A stretch of 64,000 nt of DNA from Mycobacterium florentinum. GTDB taxonomy: Bacteria; Actinomycetota; Actinomycetes; Mycobacteriales; Mycobacteriaceae. The translations under genes were made by a program, and so were the position numbers. The notes beneath the pieces were generated by a model, which had not been told where the DNA came from, did not search any database, and saw only the letters and a program-made list of their open reading frames with translations. Of the stretch, positions 16,192 through 26,808 are shown in pieces (the stretch's first letter is position 1; each line of letters begins with the position of its first letter). The stretch spans positions 4,340,001 to 4,404,000 of the forward strand of contig NZ_AP022576.1 of NCBI RefSeq assembly GCF_010730355.1, read 5' to 3'.

Positions 16192-18246
16192 TTAGATAGC
16201 GCACGCGGCGCGCGCGCCCTCTTCGGTTGCCTTACGAATAAGCCCCAGGCCGCTGCAATCGCCGGCGGCATGAACGTCGGTGCCGGGCAGGGCGGCTCGC
16301 ACGCTGTCGAACAGTGCGGTGTCGGGTTCGACCGATCCGGCGATCACTACGCTGTCGGCGGGCAGTTCCCGAGGGGTGCCACCGGCGGGCATGAACGCCA
16401 CGCCCCCGGTCGTGATGCGGTCGACGGCCGCGCGGACGTGCACGGTGACGCCGAGGCGGTCGAGTCGATCCATGTGTTCAGTTTTGCGTTTGTTGCCCAC
16501 CTCCGGGGCGATGTCCTTGCCCGGCTCGAGGATCGACACCAGCCGGCCCCGGCCCGCCAGAAACTCGGCCAGTTCCAGCGCGACGAGGTCACCGCCGATG
16601 ATGACGACTCGCCGGCCGACGGGCATCCAGGCGCGAGTGGCAAGGCGAACGGCGGCCGGGCGCACCAGCCGCTGTCGCCAGCCGGCCAGCACCGACGCGC
16701 CAAGGCGTTGCCAGGCCGGGTCGGTGGATTCGGCGTGGCCGCCGAGCAATTCACGCAAACCAGGGCCGGTGCGCACGTGCGGCAGCTCGGCACCCGGAAT
16801 CGCCGGCACCGCGACGTGGCCTCCGGTGGCCACCACCACGGCGTCGGGCGCATACGCGACGACGTCAGCGGCCGAAACAGCATGGTCCAGATGCACTTTG
16901 GTGGAGCTGAGCCTGATCTCGTCGCGCAGATAGCGCAGGAACGGCTGGTTCTCGGGATGCAACACGGATGCCCAGCGCAACGCGCCGCCGAGTTCGCCGG
17001 CCCGTTCGAACAGCGTGACGCGGTGGCCGCGTTCCGCGGCCACCCGGGCGGCCTCCAAACCCGCGGGCCCGCCGCCGATCACCACGACGCGCTTGGCGCG
17101 ACCGGTGCGGGGTGCGGCCAGCTCGCGCTCCTTGCCGGTGCGGGGGTTGACGGCGCAGTCGACCGAAAAGCGCTGTTCCATTGCGTCGATACAGTTTTCG
17201 CAGGAGATGCATTTGCGGACGCGATGTGATTGGCCGGTTTGCAGTTTGCGCGGCAGCTCGGGGTCGGCCAATAGCGGGCGCCCCATCGCGACGAAGTCCG
17301 CGCGCCCGTCGGCGAGGATCCGTTCGGCCCGGGCGGGGTCGTGGATACGGCCGACGGCGATCACCGGCACGCCGACCACCTGCTTGACGGCCGCGGCGGA
17401 GCCGACGTTGAGTTCGTCGCCGTCGTCGGCGGCGTTGACCATGCCGGTGACGAGCCGATCGATCACGCCGCCGCTGACGTGGAAGGCGTTCACGCCGGCG
17501 GCTACGAGTTCCGGTGCCATGCGGGCGGTTTCGTAGATCGGCCGCCCTCCGGCGACTCGCTCGTAGCCGGAGATGCGCAGTGTGATCGGCAGCGCGTCGC
17601 CGACCTCGGACCGAATGGCCGCCAACACCTCCAGCACCACCCGCAGCCGGCCGTGCGGACTATCGCCCCGGTAATCGTCGGTGCGCCTATTACGTTGTGG
17701 GGCAAGGAAAGAGCCCAGGAGCATGTAGCCGTGTGCGGCGTGCAGCTCGATGCCGTCGTAGCCCGCCTCGGCGGCGCGGCGCACCGCCGCCTTGAACAGG
17801 TCGAAGATCGCGCAGAGTTGTGACTTGGTGATCTCGCTGGACGGACGGCCGGTGAGATACGACGGGATCACCGAGGGGCCCAGCGACTCGACGCCGAAGA
17901 TCTCCGGCCCCAGGCCGTCCGGACCGGCGTGCACGATCTGCGGCTGGATCTTGGCGCCGTGCGCGTGCACGACCTCCACCAGAGCCCGATGGGCGTCGAC
18001 CGCCTCGTCGGTGCCCAGATGCAGACCACCCGGAGTCTCCGGGTGGTGATGGTCAATCCCGGTGGCGCCCAGCGTGATCAGCCCGACCCCGCCACGTGCA
18101 CGAGCGGCGAAGTAGTCGCGGGTGCGCGCCGACGGCAGCCCGTCGCGGGTGCCGTACATCGTCTCCATCGGAGACATGACGACCCGGTTGCGCACCGTCA
18201 TGGCGCCGATTCGCCCCGGCGCCAAGAGGTGCGGAAAGCTGGTCAC
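16192..18246 (-). CDS. FAD/FMN/4Fe-4S oxidoreductase of the 2,4-dienoyl-CoA reductase (Old Yellow Enzyme) family
   Basis: This 684-residue protein has an N-terminal TIM barrel that binds FMN (residues about 1-335, with LHAAHGYMLLGSFLAPQRNRR), the CISCENC plus later Cys set for a 4Fe-4S cluster at about 345-365, and two C-terminal nucleotide-binding folds (VVVIGGGPAGLEAARVAA and VVIIGGDLVALELAEFLAGRG). This is the FadH/trimethylamine-dehydrogenase layout, reducing alkenes conjugated to thioesters or ketones, or demethylating amines. The second motif lacks one of the usual glycines (GGDLVA). This gene is not found between the Rv0760c and Rv0761c orthologues in M. tuberculosis, so it is an insertion here or a loss there. 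Confidence 0.88.
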   Translation of the reverse strand: MTSFPHLLAPGRIGAMTVRNRVVMSPMETMYGTRDGLPSARTRDYFAARARGGVGLITLGATGIDHHHPETPGGLHLGTDEAVDAHRALVEVVHAHGAKIQPQIVHAGPDGLGPEIFGVESLGPSVIPSYLTGRPSSEITKSQLCAIFDLFKAAVRRAAEAGYDGIELHAAHGYMLLGSFLAPQRNRRTDDYRGDSPHGRLRVVLEVLAAIRSEVGDALPITLRISGYERVAGGRPIYETARMAPELVAAGVNAFHVSGGVIDRLVTGMVNAADDGDELNVGSAAAVKQVVGVPVIAVGRIHDPARAERILADGRADFVAMGRPLLADPELPRKLQTGQSHRVRKCISCENCIDAMEQRFSVDCAVNPRTGKERELAAPRTGRAKRVVVIGGGPAGLEAARVAAERGHRVTLFERAGELGGALRWASVLHPENQPFLRYLRDEIRLSSTKVHLDHAVSAADVVAYAPDAVVVATGGHVAVPAIPGAELPHVRTGPGLRELLGGHAESTDPAWQRLGASVLAGWRQRLVRPAAVRLATRAWMPVGRRVVIIGGDLVALELAEFLAGRGRLVSILEPGKDIAPEVGNKRKTEHMDRLDRLGVTVHVRAAVDRITTGGVAFMPAGGTPRELPADSVVIAGSVEPDTALFDSVRAALPGTDVHAAGDCSGLGLIRKATEEGARAACAI

Positions 18247-18261
18247 CCAGGACCGGTCGGG

Positions 18262-19389
18262 TTACCGGTCGGCGTCGGTGTACCGGATGACGCCGCGAAT
18301 GTTCTTGCCGTCCAGCATGTCCTGGTAGCCCTCGTTGATCTGCTCGAGGCGGTACTGGGTGGTGACCATGTCGTCCAGGTTCAGCTTGCCGGCCTTGTAC
18401 ATCGACAGCAGCTGCGGGATGTCGTACTGCGGGTTGCCGCCGCCGAAGATGGTGCCCTGCAGGTTCTTCTGCATCAGGGTCAGCATCGCCAGGTTCAGGT
18501 TCACGTTGGTGTCGAGCAGGCTGCCGATGGCGGTCAGCACGCAGGTGCCACCCTTCTGGGTGATGTTGAGGTAGTTGTCGATGTCGGCGCCGTGCAGCTC
18601 ACCGACGGTGACCACCACCTTGTGGGCCATCAGGCCGTAGGTGACCTCGGCCATGCCCATCAGCGCGGCGTTGATGTCGGGGTAGACGTGGGTGGCGCCG
18701 AACTTCAGCGCCTGGTCGCGCTTCCACTCCACCGGGTCGATCGCGAAGATGAAGCGCGCGCCCGCGTTGACCGCGCCCTGCAGCGCGGCCATGCCGACAC
18801 CGCCGACGCCGACGATCGCGACGTCCTGGCCCGGCCGGATGTCGGCGGTGCGGACCGCCGAGCCGTAGCCGGTGGTGACACCGCAACCGACCAGGGCGGC
18901 CACCTCGAACGGCACCGACGGGTCGATCTTCACCACCGAGGCGCGGTGCACGACCATGTAGGGCGAGAACGTGCCCAGCAGCGTCATGGGGAAGACGTTC
19001 TGGCCACGCGCCTGGATGCGAAACGTGCCGTCGGAGACCGCGGTACCGCCGAGCAGGCCGGCGCCCAGGTCACACAGGTTGCGCATGCCGGCCTGGCAGG
19101 TCGGACACTGTCCACAGGACGGGATGAAGGACAGCACCACGTGGTCGCCCGGGGCGATGTCTTCCACGCCGGGGCCCACCTCGGTGACGATGCCCGCGCC
19201 CTCGTGCCCGCCGAGCACCGGGAAGCCCGCCATCGGGATGCCACCGGTAACTAGATGGTGATCCGAATGGCACATCCCGGCCGCTTCCATCTGGATCTTG
19301 ACCTCGTGCGCTTGCGGGTCGCCGATCTCGATGTCCTCGATGCTCCACGGCTGGTTGAATTCCCAGATCAGCGCGCCTTTTGTCTTCAT
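18262..19389 (-). CDS. adhB: NDMA-type zinc alcohol dehydrogenase (AdhB-like)
   Basis: This 375-residue medium-chain dehydrogenase has catalytic-zinc Cys40 in GMCHSDHHLVTG, GGHEGAG, structural-zinc Cys residues in CGQCPTCQAGMRNLC, and cofactor motif VGVGGVGMAALQG. Its closest recognised type is the group using a tightly bound NAD recycled by mycofactocin or artificial NDMA (Rv0761c). It oxidises alcohols to aldehydes. GAGG precedes ATG 19389. An aldehyde dehydrogenase gene nearby (24573) could take the product; this link is inference. Confidence 0.9.
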   Translation of the reverse strand: MKTKGALIWEFNQPWSIEDIEIGDPQAHEVKIQMEAAGMCHSDHHLVTGGIPMAGFPVLGGHEGAGIVTEVGPGVEDIAPGDHVVLSFIPSCGQCPTCQAGMRNLCDLGAGLLGGTAVSDGTFRIQARGQNVFPMTLLGTFSPYMVVHRASVVKIDPSVPFEVAALVGCGVTTGYGSAVRTADIRPGQDVAIVGVGGVGMAALQGAVNAGARFIFAIDPVEWKRDQALKFGATHVYPDINAALMGMAEVTYGLMAHKVVVTVGELHGADIDNYLNITQKGGTCVLTAIGSLLDTNVNLNLAMLTLMQKNLQGTIFGGGNPQYDIPQLLSMYKAGKLNLDDMVTTQYRLEQINEGYQDMLDGKNIRGVIRYTDADR

Positions 19390-19541
19390 GAAGGTCCTCC
19401 ACTAACGTGCCCTGACCCGATTGCCGGTGAAAGGGGCCGGCCGGGGCCGGATGGCAATTTAGAACGTGTTCTCATTCGCAGCCTATTATGACGTGCATCA
19501 CCGGGCTGTAAACAGCGGGGGACCACCAACCGGTCGGGAGA

Positions 19542-20084
19542 TCACCAAATGGGAACCGGCGCCTGGCCGAGCGGATAGTAGCCGGGCAGCTTCTCACCGG
19601 CGATGCTGCGTTCGATGCGCTTCTGCATACCGGCGGACAGATCGCCCGACTCGATGAGCTTGCCGAACATGTACGCGACGTGACCGAAGTCGAAGAAGTC
19701 ACGTTGCCACTCGATGAGCCCATCGCCGTTGAGGCGGAACCAGCTGCCACCGATGCCGTAGATCTCGTCCTGGGTGCCGTCGGTCTTGTTGACGATCTGC
19801 TTCCAGAAGCCGACGATTTCGCCCTGCTTCTCGTCGATGAGCACCTTCTGGTACTCGTAGACCCAGTTCTCCAGGCCCTCCATCTCCAGGCCGAGTGCGA
19901 CCTCGCGGATCTCGTCGACGCCCACGCACATCACGTCTTCCTTGGGGCCGATATTCCAGCCATACGTCGCGTCTTTGGTGTAGAAGTCGGCCAGCGGCTT
20001 CCAGTCGCCGGCCTTCTCGCAGTCCTTGTTGGCCTGCAACCAGCGGTCTACCCATGCCTCGAGATCTGCGCGTGAGTGTGACAT
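19542..20084 (-). CDS. NTF2-like/SnoaL-type protein (Rv0762c-like)
   Basis: This 180-residue protein begins MSHSRADLEAWVDRWLQANKD and has the single-domain pattern of NTF2-like proteins: LADFYTKDATYGWNIGP, EIVGFWKQIVNKTDG and GIGGSWFRLNGDGLIEWQRDFFDFG. It starts 5 bases after the ferredoxin stop, so it belongs to the cyp51 operon. A role in binding or isomerising the P450 substrate is inferred from that position. It is the second such protein in this cluster. Confidence 0.85.
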   Translation of the reverse strand: MSHSRADLEAWVDRWLQANKDCEKAGDWKPLADFYTKDATYGWNIGPKEDVMCVGVDEIREVALGLEMEGLENWVYEYQKVLIDEKQGEIVGFWKQIVNKTDGTQDEIYGIGGSWFRLNGDGLIEWQRDFFDFGHVAYMFGKLIESGDLSAGMQKRIERSIAGEKLPGYYPLGQAPVPIW

Positions 20085-20089
20085 CGTTG

Positions 20090-21667
<1,578 letters not shown>

Positions 21668-21671
<4 letters not shown>

Positions 21672-22492
21672 GACGGCATCCCCTCTTCGCCGAGTGCGAG
21701 CTTCTGGCGGTCTTTGTTGTCGGCCAACGGCGCTTCGGGCTGAAGCTCCATGCTGGCGATGAATCCACCGCGCGGCGTCTCGGCGACGAACGTGATGGCT
21801 CGCCCGAGGTCTGACGCGCGCAGGAAGTAGTCGTGGCGGGCCTGGCCCCACTTGGCCCAGTCCTCGAGCGCCGGGCCGATCTTGTCGGCCGGCAGGCTCC
21901 AGCCCATCGCCGTCTTGGTGGGGCCGGGGTGCACGATCGAGGCCCGCACGCCGGTGCCCTCCAGCTCCATCTGGAAGTTGCTGACCATCGCGACGAGCGC
22001 GGCCTTGGCCGCGCCGTAGGCGCCCATGTGCGGCCGCTGGCGCAGTGCGACATCGGAACCCACAAAAATCAGGTCGCCGCGCTGACGCTCGAGCATGCCC
22101 GGCAGTACCGCGGCGGCCAGCCGGTTGGCGCCGACCAGGTGGATCTGCAGCTGCGACTCGAACTCGTCGGTGGTGATCTCGGCGAGCTTGCCGAAGTAGG
22201 TGTCGCCCGCACCGGCCACCAGCACCTCGATCTCGCCGAGTGCGTCGACCGACTGTGCGACAAAGGATTTCACCGAGTTCGGGTCGGTGACATCCAGGTG
22301 GAATCCGACCGCCTCGCCGCCGTCGGCGTTGATCTTGCCGACGATGTCGTCGAGCTTTTCGACCCGGCGGGCACCCAGGGCCACCGGGAAGCCGTGCGCC
22401 GCGAGTTCGATCGCGGTGGCCTCTCCGATACCGGAGGAGGCGCCGGCCACGATCGCCGGCCGACGTTCGGGTAGGGGGGCAAAGCGAGGCAT
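21668..22492 (-). CDS. Short-chain dehydrogenase/reductase (Rv0765c-like)
   Basis: This 274-residue classical SDR has GASSGIGEATA (cofactor), VAGAGDTYFGK, the catalytic Tyr-Lys in YGAAKAAL and SIVHPGPTKTAMG. A C-terminal extension after about residue 235 is longer than in minimal SDRs. It overlaps cyp123 by 1 base and cyp51 by 4 bases, so it is translationally coupled to both. That makes it a likely oxidoreductase acting on the product of one of the P450s. Confidence 0.9.
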
Positions 22493-23712
22493 CAGCGGAT
22501 CTCCACGGTGATGGGTAGGTGAGCGAATCCGCGGACATTGCTGGAGTGGACGCGGACGGCGTTGGCCTCGTCGACTTGATACCCGCGGATTCGCTTGAAC
22601 AACTCGGTGAGCGCTACGCGGGCTTCCATCCGGGCCAGGTGGGCTCCCAGGCAGAAGTGCGCCCCGCTACCGAAACTCATGAGCTTGGAACCGATTTCAC
22701 GCCCGATGACGTAGTCGTCCGGGGTGTCGAACACCCGCTCGTCGCGATGGGCGGAACCGGGAAGCAGCAGCAGTACGTCCCCGTCGGGGATCGTGGTGTC
22801 ATAGAGGGTGAGCTCGCCGGCCACGGTGCGGGCGAGGATCTGGCTCGACGTGTCGTAGCGCAGCGTCTCCTCGACCCACGGCGTCACCAGTTCGGTGTCG
22901 TCATAGACAGGTGCTAGCTGGTCAGGGTTCTTGTATCCCCAAAAAGCTGCGTTGGCAAGTAATTTGGTGGTCGTCTCATTCCCGGCGATCACCATCAGAA
23001 ACATGAAGCCCAGCACTTCGTCGTCGCTGAGGCGGTCGCCGTCGATCTCGGCTTCCAGCAGTGCCGTCGTCAGATCGTCGGCGGGCTCGGTGCGCCGTTC
23101 GGCGACCATCTGCTGGTAGTAGACGATCAGGTTGATGGACGCCTCGACGGCCTCGGGCGGCACGTCGGTGACGCCCTCGTCGCGGTGCATCACGCCGTCG
23201 GCCCAGGCCCGCACCCGAACGCGGTCCGCCTCGGGTACGCCCATGAGTTCGGAGATCACGTCCATCGGCAGCTTGCCGGCGAACTCGTCGACATAGTCGA
23301 CGGGTGCGCCCGCCGACGCTTTTTCGAGCATCGTGTCGAGGTGCTTGACCGCGATCTCGGTGACCCGCGGTTCGAGCTCACGGATGCGGCGCGGCGTGAA
23401 ACCCTTCGACACCAGCGTGCGCAGTCGCAGGTGGGCGGGGTCGTCCATCGCGAGGAAGCTCATCGTCTTGCTGGCGTGCGGGCCACGTGAGGCCGGGTCC
23501 AACGAGACGCCGTACTTGTTGGAAAGCGTTGTGCTGTTGCGGAATCCCTGCAGCACGTCCTGATGCCGGGACAGCGCCCAGAAGTTCAGTTCCTCATTGC
23601 GATACAGCGGAGCCTCGTCGCGCAGCCGCTTGTAGTACGGATACGGATCCTCGTGGAAGTCGTAGTTGTACGGATCGAGGACCAATTCGTGGTCTCCAAC
23701 GTGGACGGTCAT
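22492..23712 (-). CDS. cyp123: Cytochrome P450 CYP123
   Basis: This 406-residue P450 has FLAMDDPAHLRLRTLVSKGFTP, I-helix FMVIAGNETTTKLL, K-helix EETLRYDTSSQ and haem loop FGSGAHFCLGAHLAR. It corresponds to CYP123A1 (Rv0766c) by sequence and place. Substrate unknown. It is the first P450 of the TetR-cyp123-SDR-cyp51-ferredoxin operon, adjoining the TetR stop without a gap. Confidence 0.92.
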   Translation of the reverse strand: MTVHVGDHELVLDPYNYDFHEDPYPYYKRLRDEAPLYRNEELNFWALSRHQDVLQGFRNSTTLSNKYGVSLDPASRGPHASKTMSFLAMDDPAHLRLRTLVSKGFTPRRIRELEPRVTEIAVKHLDTMLEKASAGAPVDYVDEFAGKLPMDVISELMGVPEADRVRVRAWADGVMHRDEGVTDVPPEAVEASINLIVYYQQMVAERRTEPADDLTTALLEAEIDGDRLSDDEVLGFMFLMVIAGNETTTKLLANAAFWGYKNPDQLAPVYDDTELVTPWVEETLRYDTSSQILARTVAGELTLYDTTIPDGDVLLLLPGSAHRDERVFDTPDDYVIGREIGSKLMSFGSGAHFCLGAHLARMEARVALTELFKRIRGYQVDEANAVRVHSSNVRGFAHLPITVEIR

Positions 23713-24348
23713 TTACGTTCTTGTCTCCTGGCTCGTCTGCCCGGTGCCGGCCAGCAGGAGGCTGACGACATACGTGAGCCGGTCGGCGATTTCGTGGTAG
23801 GTGAATTGGCCGCTGGCGGCTTGAACCAGCGCGCCGAAGAACGTCATCTCGAGCGCGGACACCGTGCCGGCGTCGGCGCCGGGCCCGATCGCCGTCGCGA
23901 TGCGGCGGTGAATCTCCGCGCCGATCCGGTCGCGCGCGGCACCCACCGCGGGATCGGCGCCCCCGCCCAGCAGCGCCGTCGTGCAGGCGGCGCCGACCTC
24001 GGGCTCGTCGGCGACCACCAGCGCCAGATGGCGCAGCACCTTGTCCACCCGCGTCAGCATCGGCTCGTTGACGTCGGTGAAGAACGGGACCTGCCGCACC
24101 AGGTCCAGATACACCTCGGCGATCAAATGGTTCTTCGACGAGAAGTAGGTGTACGCGGTGGCCGGGGCGACTTTGGCCCGGGCCGCGACGGCGCGCACCG
24201 TCAGGTCGGCATACGACTTCTCGCGCAGGGTCTCGATGCCGGCGGCAAGCACCTTGCGGAAGGTCTCCTCTTGGCGGCGATTGCGCGGCGCCTGACCGGT
24301 TGGTTGCCCGGTCTGGGCTGCGACCGTAACCAGGGCATCGCTGGACAC
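23713..24348 (-). CDS. TetR-family regulator (Rv0767c-like)
   Basis: This 211-residue regulator has an N-terminal helix-turn-helix (residues about 25-70, LTVRAVAARAKVAPATAYTYFSSK) and an all-helical ligand-binding domain. Start GTG 24348. It heads the P450 operon and is divergent from the aldehyde dehydrogenase operon, so it probably controls both from the palindromes in the 224-bp gap. Confidence 0.9.
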   Translation of the reverse strand: MSSDALVTVAAQTGQPTGQAPRNRRQEETFRKVLAAGIETLREKSYADLTVRAVAARAKVAPATAYTYFSSKNHLIAEVYLDLVRQVPFFTDVNEPMLTRVDKVLRHLALVVADEPEVGAACTTALLGGGADPAVGAARDRIGAEIHRRIATAIGPGADAGTVSALEMTFFGALVQAASGQFTYHEIADRLTYVVSLLLAGTGQTSQETRT

Positions 24349-24401
24349 ATGTCCAAGCTATCGGACGAAGGGGATACGAAGCAAGCCCGTCAGCTGAATA
24401 T

Positions 24402-24415
24402 GCTAATTAATGAGC
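24402..24415. promoter_or_regulatory. Near-palindrome, candidate TetR operator
   Basis: GCTAATTAATGAGC is a 14-bp palindrome with one mismatched pair, 54 bases upstream of the TetR start. It is A/T-rich in an otherwise GC-rich region. Confidence 0.4.
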
Positions 24416-24466
24416 AGTTATGTGAGAGTATGCCGCCGGTTTCGAGATCGGCTCTTGCACCGCTGA

Positions 24467-24480
24467 TAGCCCGAAGGCTA
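24467..24480. promoter_or_regulatory. Inverted repeat TAGCC-CGAA-GGCTA
   Basis: A perfect 5-bp inverted repeat with a 4-base centre lies about 93 bases before the aldehyde dehydrogenase start. It could be an operator or an RNA hairpin in the leader. Confidence 0.3.
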
Positions 24481-24572
24481 TGGTGCCATGGGGCATTATC
24501 GGACAACTGTCCATTCGAATGGGCGGATTGATTTCGCCCCGTGGATTTGCCACGCACAGACGGGAGCGAGAG

Positions 24573-26039
24573 ATGGCCTTGTTGGCCGACGGCGTGAGTG
24601 AACTCTTCATCGACGGCAAGATGTCGCCCGGCGGTGCCGGTACCTTCCCGACCATCAACCCGGCGACGGAAGAAGTGCTGGGAGTTGCGGCCGACGCCGA
24701 CGCGGAAGACATGAGCCGCGCGATCGATGCCGCGCGCCGTGCCTTCGACGAGACCGACTGGTCGCGCAACACCGAACTGCGGGTGCGGTGTGTACGCCAG
24801 CTGCGCGAGGCGATGCGGCAACACCTCGAGGAACTGCGGGACATGACCATCGCCGAAGTCGGCGCGCCGCGGATGCTCACCGGGATCGCGCAGCTTGAAG
24901 TCCCGGTCAACGACTTGGCGTTCGCGGCGGATACCGCCGAATCGTACGAATACACACAGGATCTCGGTGAGGCCAAGCCGATGGGCATCCCCACCCGGCG
25001 CACCATCGCCCGCGAGGCCGTCGGTGTCGTCGGTGCCATCACGCCGTGGAACTTTCCGCACCAGATCAACCTGGCCAAAATCGGGCCGGCCCTGGCCGCC
25101 GGCAACACCGTCGTCCTGAAGCCCGCCCCCGACACCCCGTGGTGTGCCGCCGTGCTCGGCGAACTGATCGCCGAGCACACCGACTTTCCGCCGGGCGTGA
25201 TCAACATCGTCACCTCGAGCGACCACAGTGTCGGCGCGATGTTGTCCAAAGACCCTCGGGTGGATATGGTTTCGTTCACCGGGTCGACTGCCACCGGCCG
25301 CGCCGTGATGGCCGACGGCGCCGCGACCATCAAGAAGGTCTTCCTCGAGCTGGGCGGCAAGTCGGCGTTCATCGTCCTCGACGACGCCGACTTGGCCGGC
25401 GCGGTGGGCGTCGCGGGCTTCTCGGTGTGCATGCACGCCGGACAGGGCTGCGCGATCACCACGCGGCTGGTGGTGCCGCGGGCCAAGTATGACGAGGCCG
25501 TCTCCATCGCCGCCGCGACGATGGGCGGCATCAAGGCCGGTGACCCGACCGACCCCGGAACCATTTGCGGTCCAGTCATTTCCGCGCGCCAGCGCGATCG
25601 GATCCAGGGCTACCTCGACTCGGCGATCGCCGAGGGCGGGACGTTCGCCACCGGCGGCGGCCGGCCGGCGGATCGTCAAGTCGGCTTCTTCATCGAGCCC
25701 ACCGTGATCGCGGGGCTGGGCAACGACGCCCGCGTCGCGCAGGAGGAGATCTTCGGCCCGGTCCTGACCGTGATCCCGCACGACGGCGACGACGACGCGA
25801 TTCGCATCGCCAACGACTCGGTATACGGCTTGTCCGGCACGGTGTTCGGCGCCGACCCGGAGCGGGCGGCGCGGGCCGCCGCGCGGGTGCGCGCCGGCAC
25901 GATCAATGTCAATGGCGGCGTGTGGTATTCGGCCGACGCGCCGTTCGGCGGGTACAAGCAATCCGGCAACGGCCGCGAGATGGGTCTGGCCGGGTTCGAG
26001 GAGTACTTGGAGACCAAGACCATCGCGACAGCGGTTTAA
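24573..26039 (+). CDS. aldA: NAD-dependent aldehyde dehydrogenase (AldA-like)
   Basis: This 488-residue protein has VVGAITPWNFPHQINLAKIGPALAAGN, Rossmann motif FTGST, catalytic Glu in LELGGKSA and catalytic Cys in HAGQGCAI, plus EEIFGPVLTV. It oxidises aldehydes to acids with NAD(P). ATG 24573 has GGGAG upstream and gives the length of Rv0768. It opens a four-gene operon with an SDR, a hydroxyisobutyrate dehydrogenase homologue and a CMD-fold protein. Confidence 0.92.
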   Translation: MALLADGVSELFIDGKMSPGGAGTFPTINPATEEVLGVAADADAEDMSRAIDAARRAFDETDWSRNTELRVRCVRQLREAMRQHLEELRDMTIAEVGAPRMLTGIAQLEVPVNDLAFAADTAESYEYTQDLGEAKPMGIPTRRTIAREAVGVVGAITPWNFPHQINLAKIGPALAAGNTVVLKPAPDTPWCAAVLGELIAEHTDFPPGVINIVTSSDHSVGAMLSKDPRVDMVSFTGSTATGRAVMADGAATIKKVFLELGGKSAFIVLDDADLAGAVGVAGFSVCMHAGQGCAITTRLVVPRAKYDEAVSIAAATMGGIKAGDPTDPGTICGPVISARQRDRIQGYLDSAIAEGGTFATGGGRPADRQVGFFIEPTVIAGLGNDARVAQEEIFGPVLTVIPHDGDDDAIRIANDSVYGLSGTVFGADPERAARAAARVRAGTINVNGGVWYSADAPFGGYKQSGNGREMGLAGFEEYLETKTIATAV

Positions 26040-26058
26040 CCAAGGGAGCCAGAAGAGC

Positions 26059-26808
26059 ATGAGGTTTGAGAACAAGGTCGCGATCGTCACCGGATCGGGT
26101 GGCGGTATCGGGCAGGCCTATGTGGAGGCGCTGGCCCGGGAGGGTGCGGCGGTGGTCGTCGCCGATATCAATCTGCAGGGCGCCGAGAAAGTGGCCGACG
26201 CGATCTTGGGCGAGGGCGGTACCGCGCTGGCTCTGCCCGTCGACGTGTCGGATCCGGCGTCGGCCAAGGAGATGGCCGACCGCACGCTGGCCGAGTTCGG
26301 TGGCATCGATTACCTGGTGAACAACGCCGCCATCTTCGGCGGCATGAAGCTGGACTTCTTGATCACCGTCGACCCCGAGTACTACAAGAAGTTCATGAGC
26401 GTGAATCTCGATGGCGCGCTGTGGTGTACCCGCGCGGTGTACAAGAAGATGGCCAAGCGGGGCGGCGGAGCGATCATCAACCAGTCGTCCACCGCCGCCT
26501 GGCTGTACTCGAACTTCTACGGGTTGGCCAAGGTCGGGATCAACGGCCTCACCCAGCAGCTGGCCACCGAACTCGGGGGCCAGAACATCCGGATCAACGC
26601 GATCGCGCCGGGTCCCATCGATACCGAGGCCAACCGGTCCACGACCCCGCAGGAGATGGTTGCCGATATCGTCAAGGGAATTCCGTTGTCGCGCATGGGA
26701 CAGCCCGAGGATCTCGTCGGCATGTGCCTGTTTCTGCTGTCCGACGAGGCGTCCTGGATCACCGGGCAGATCTTCAACGTCGACGGCGGACAGATCTTCC
26801 GGTCATGA
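26059..26808 (+). CDS. Short-chain dehydrogenase/reductase (Rv0769-like)
   Basis: This 249-residue classical SDR has VTGSGGGIGQAY, NNAAIFGG, catalytic Ser/Tyr/Lys (INQSSTAAWLYSNFYGLAK) and the C-terminal GQIFNVDGGQIFRS. ATG 26059 follows aldA by 19 bases. It overlaps the next gene by 4 bases (ATGA), so the two are translationally coupled. Confidence 0.92.
   Translation: MRFENKVAIVTGSGGGIGQAYVEALAREGAAVVVADINLQGAEKVADAILGEGGTALALPVDVSDPASAKEMADRTLAEFGGIDYLVNNAAIFGGMKLDFLITVDPEYYKKFMSVNLDGALWCTRAVYKKMAKRGGGAIINQSSTAAWLYSNFYGLAKVGINGLTQQLATELGGQNIRINAIAPGPIDTEANRSTTPQEMVADIVKGIPLSRMGQPEDLVGMCLFLLSDEASWITGQIFNVDGGQIFRS

Noticed and set aside
17929..19254. A 441-codon open frame opposite the alcohol dehydrogenase
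   Set aside because: Composition is Val/Asp/His repeats from the antisense of a well-identified gene; no domain.
24390..26090. A 566-codon open frame opposite the aldehyde dehydrogenase
   Set aside because: Shadow of aldA; no recognisable protein.
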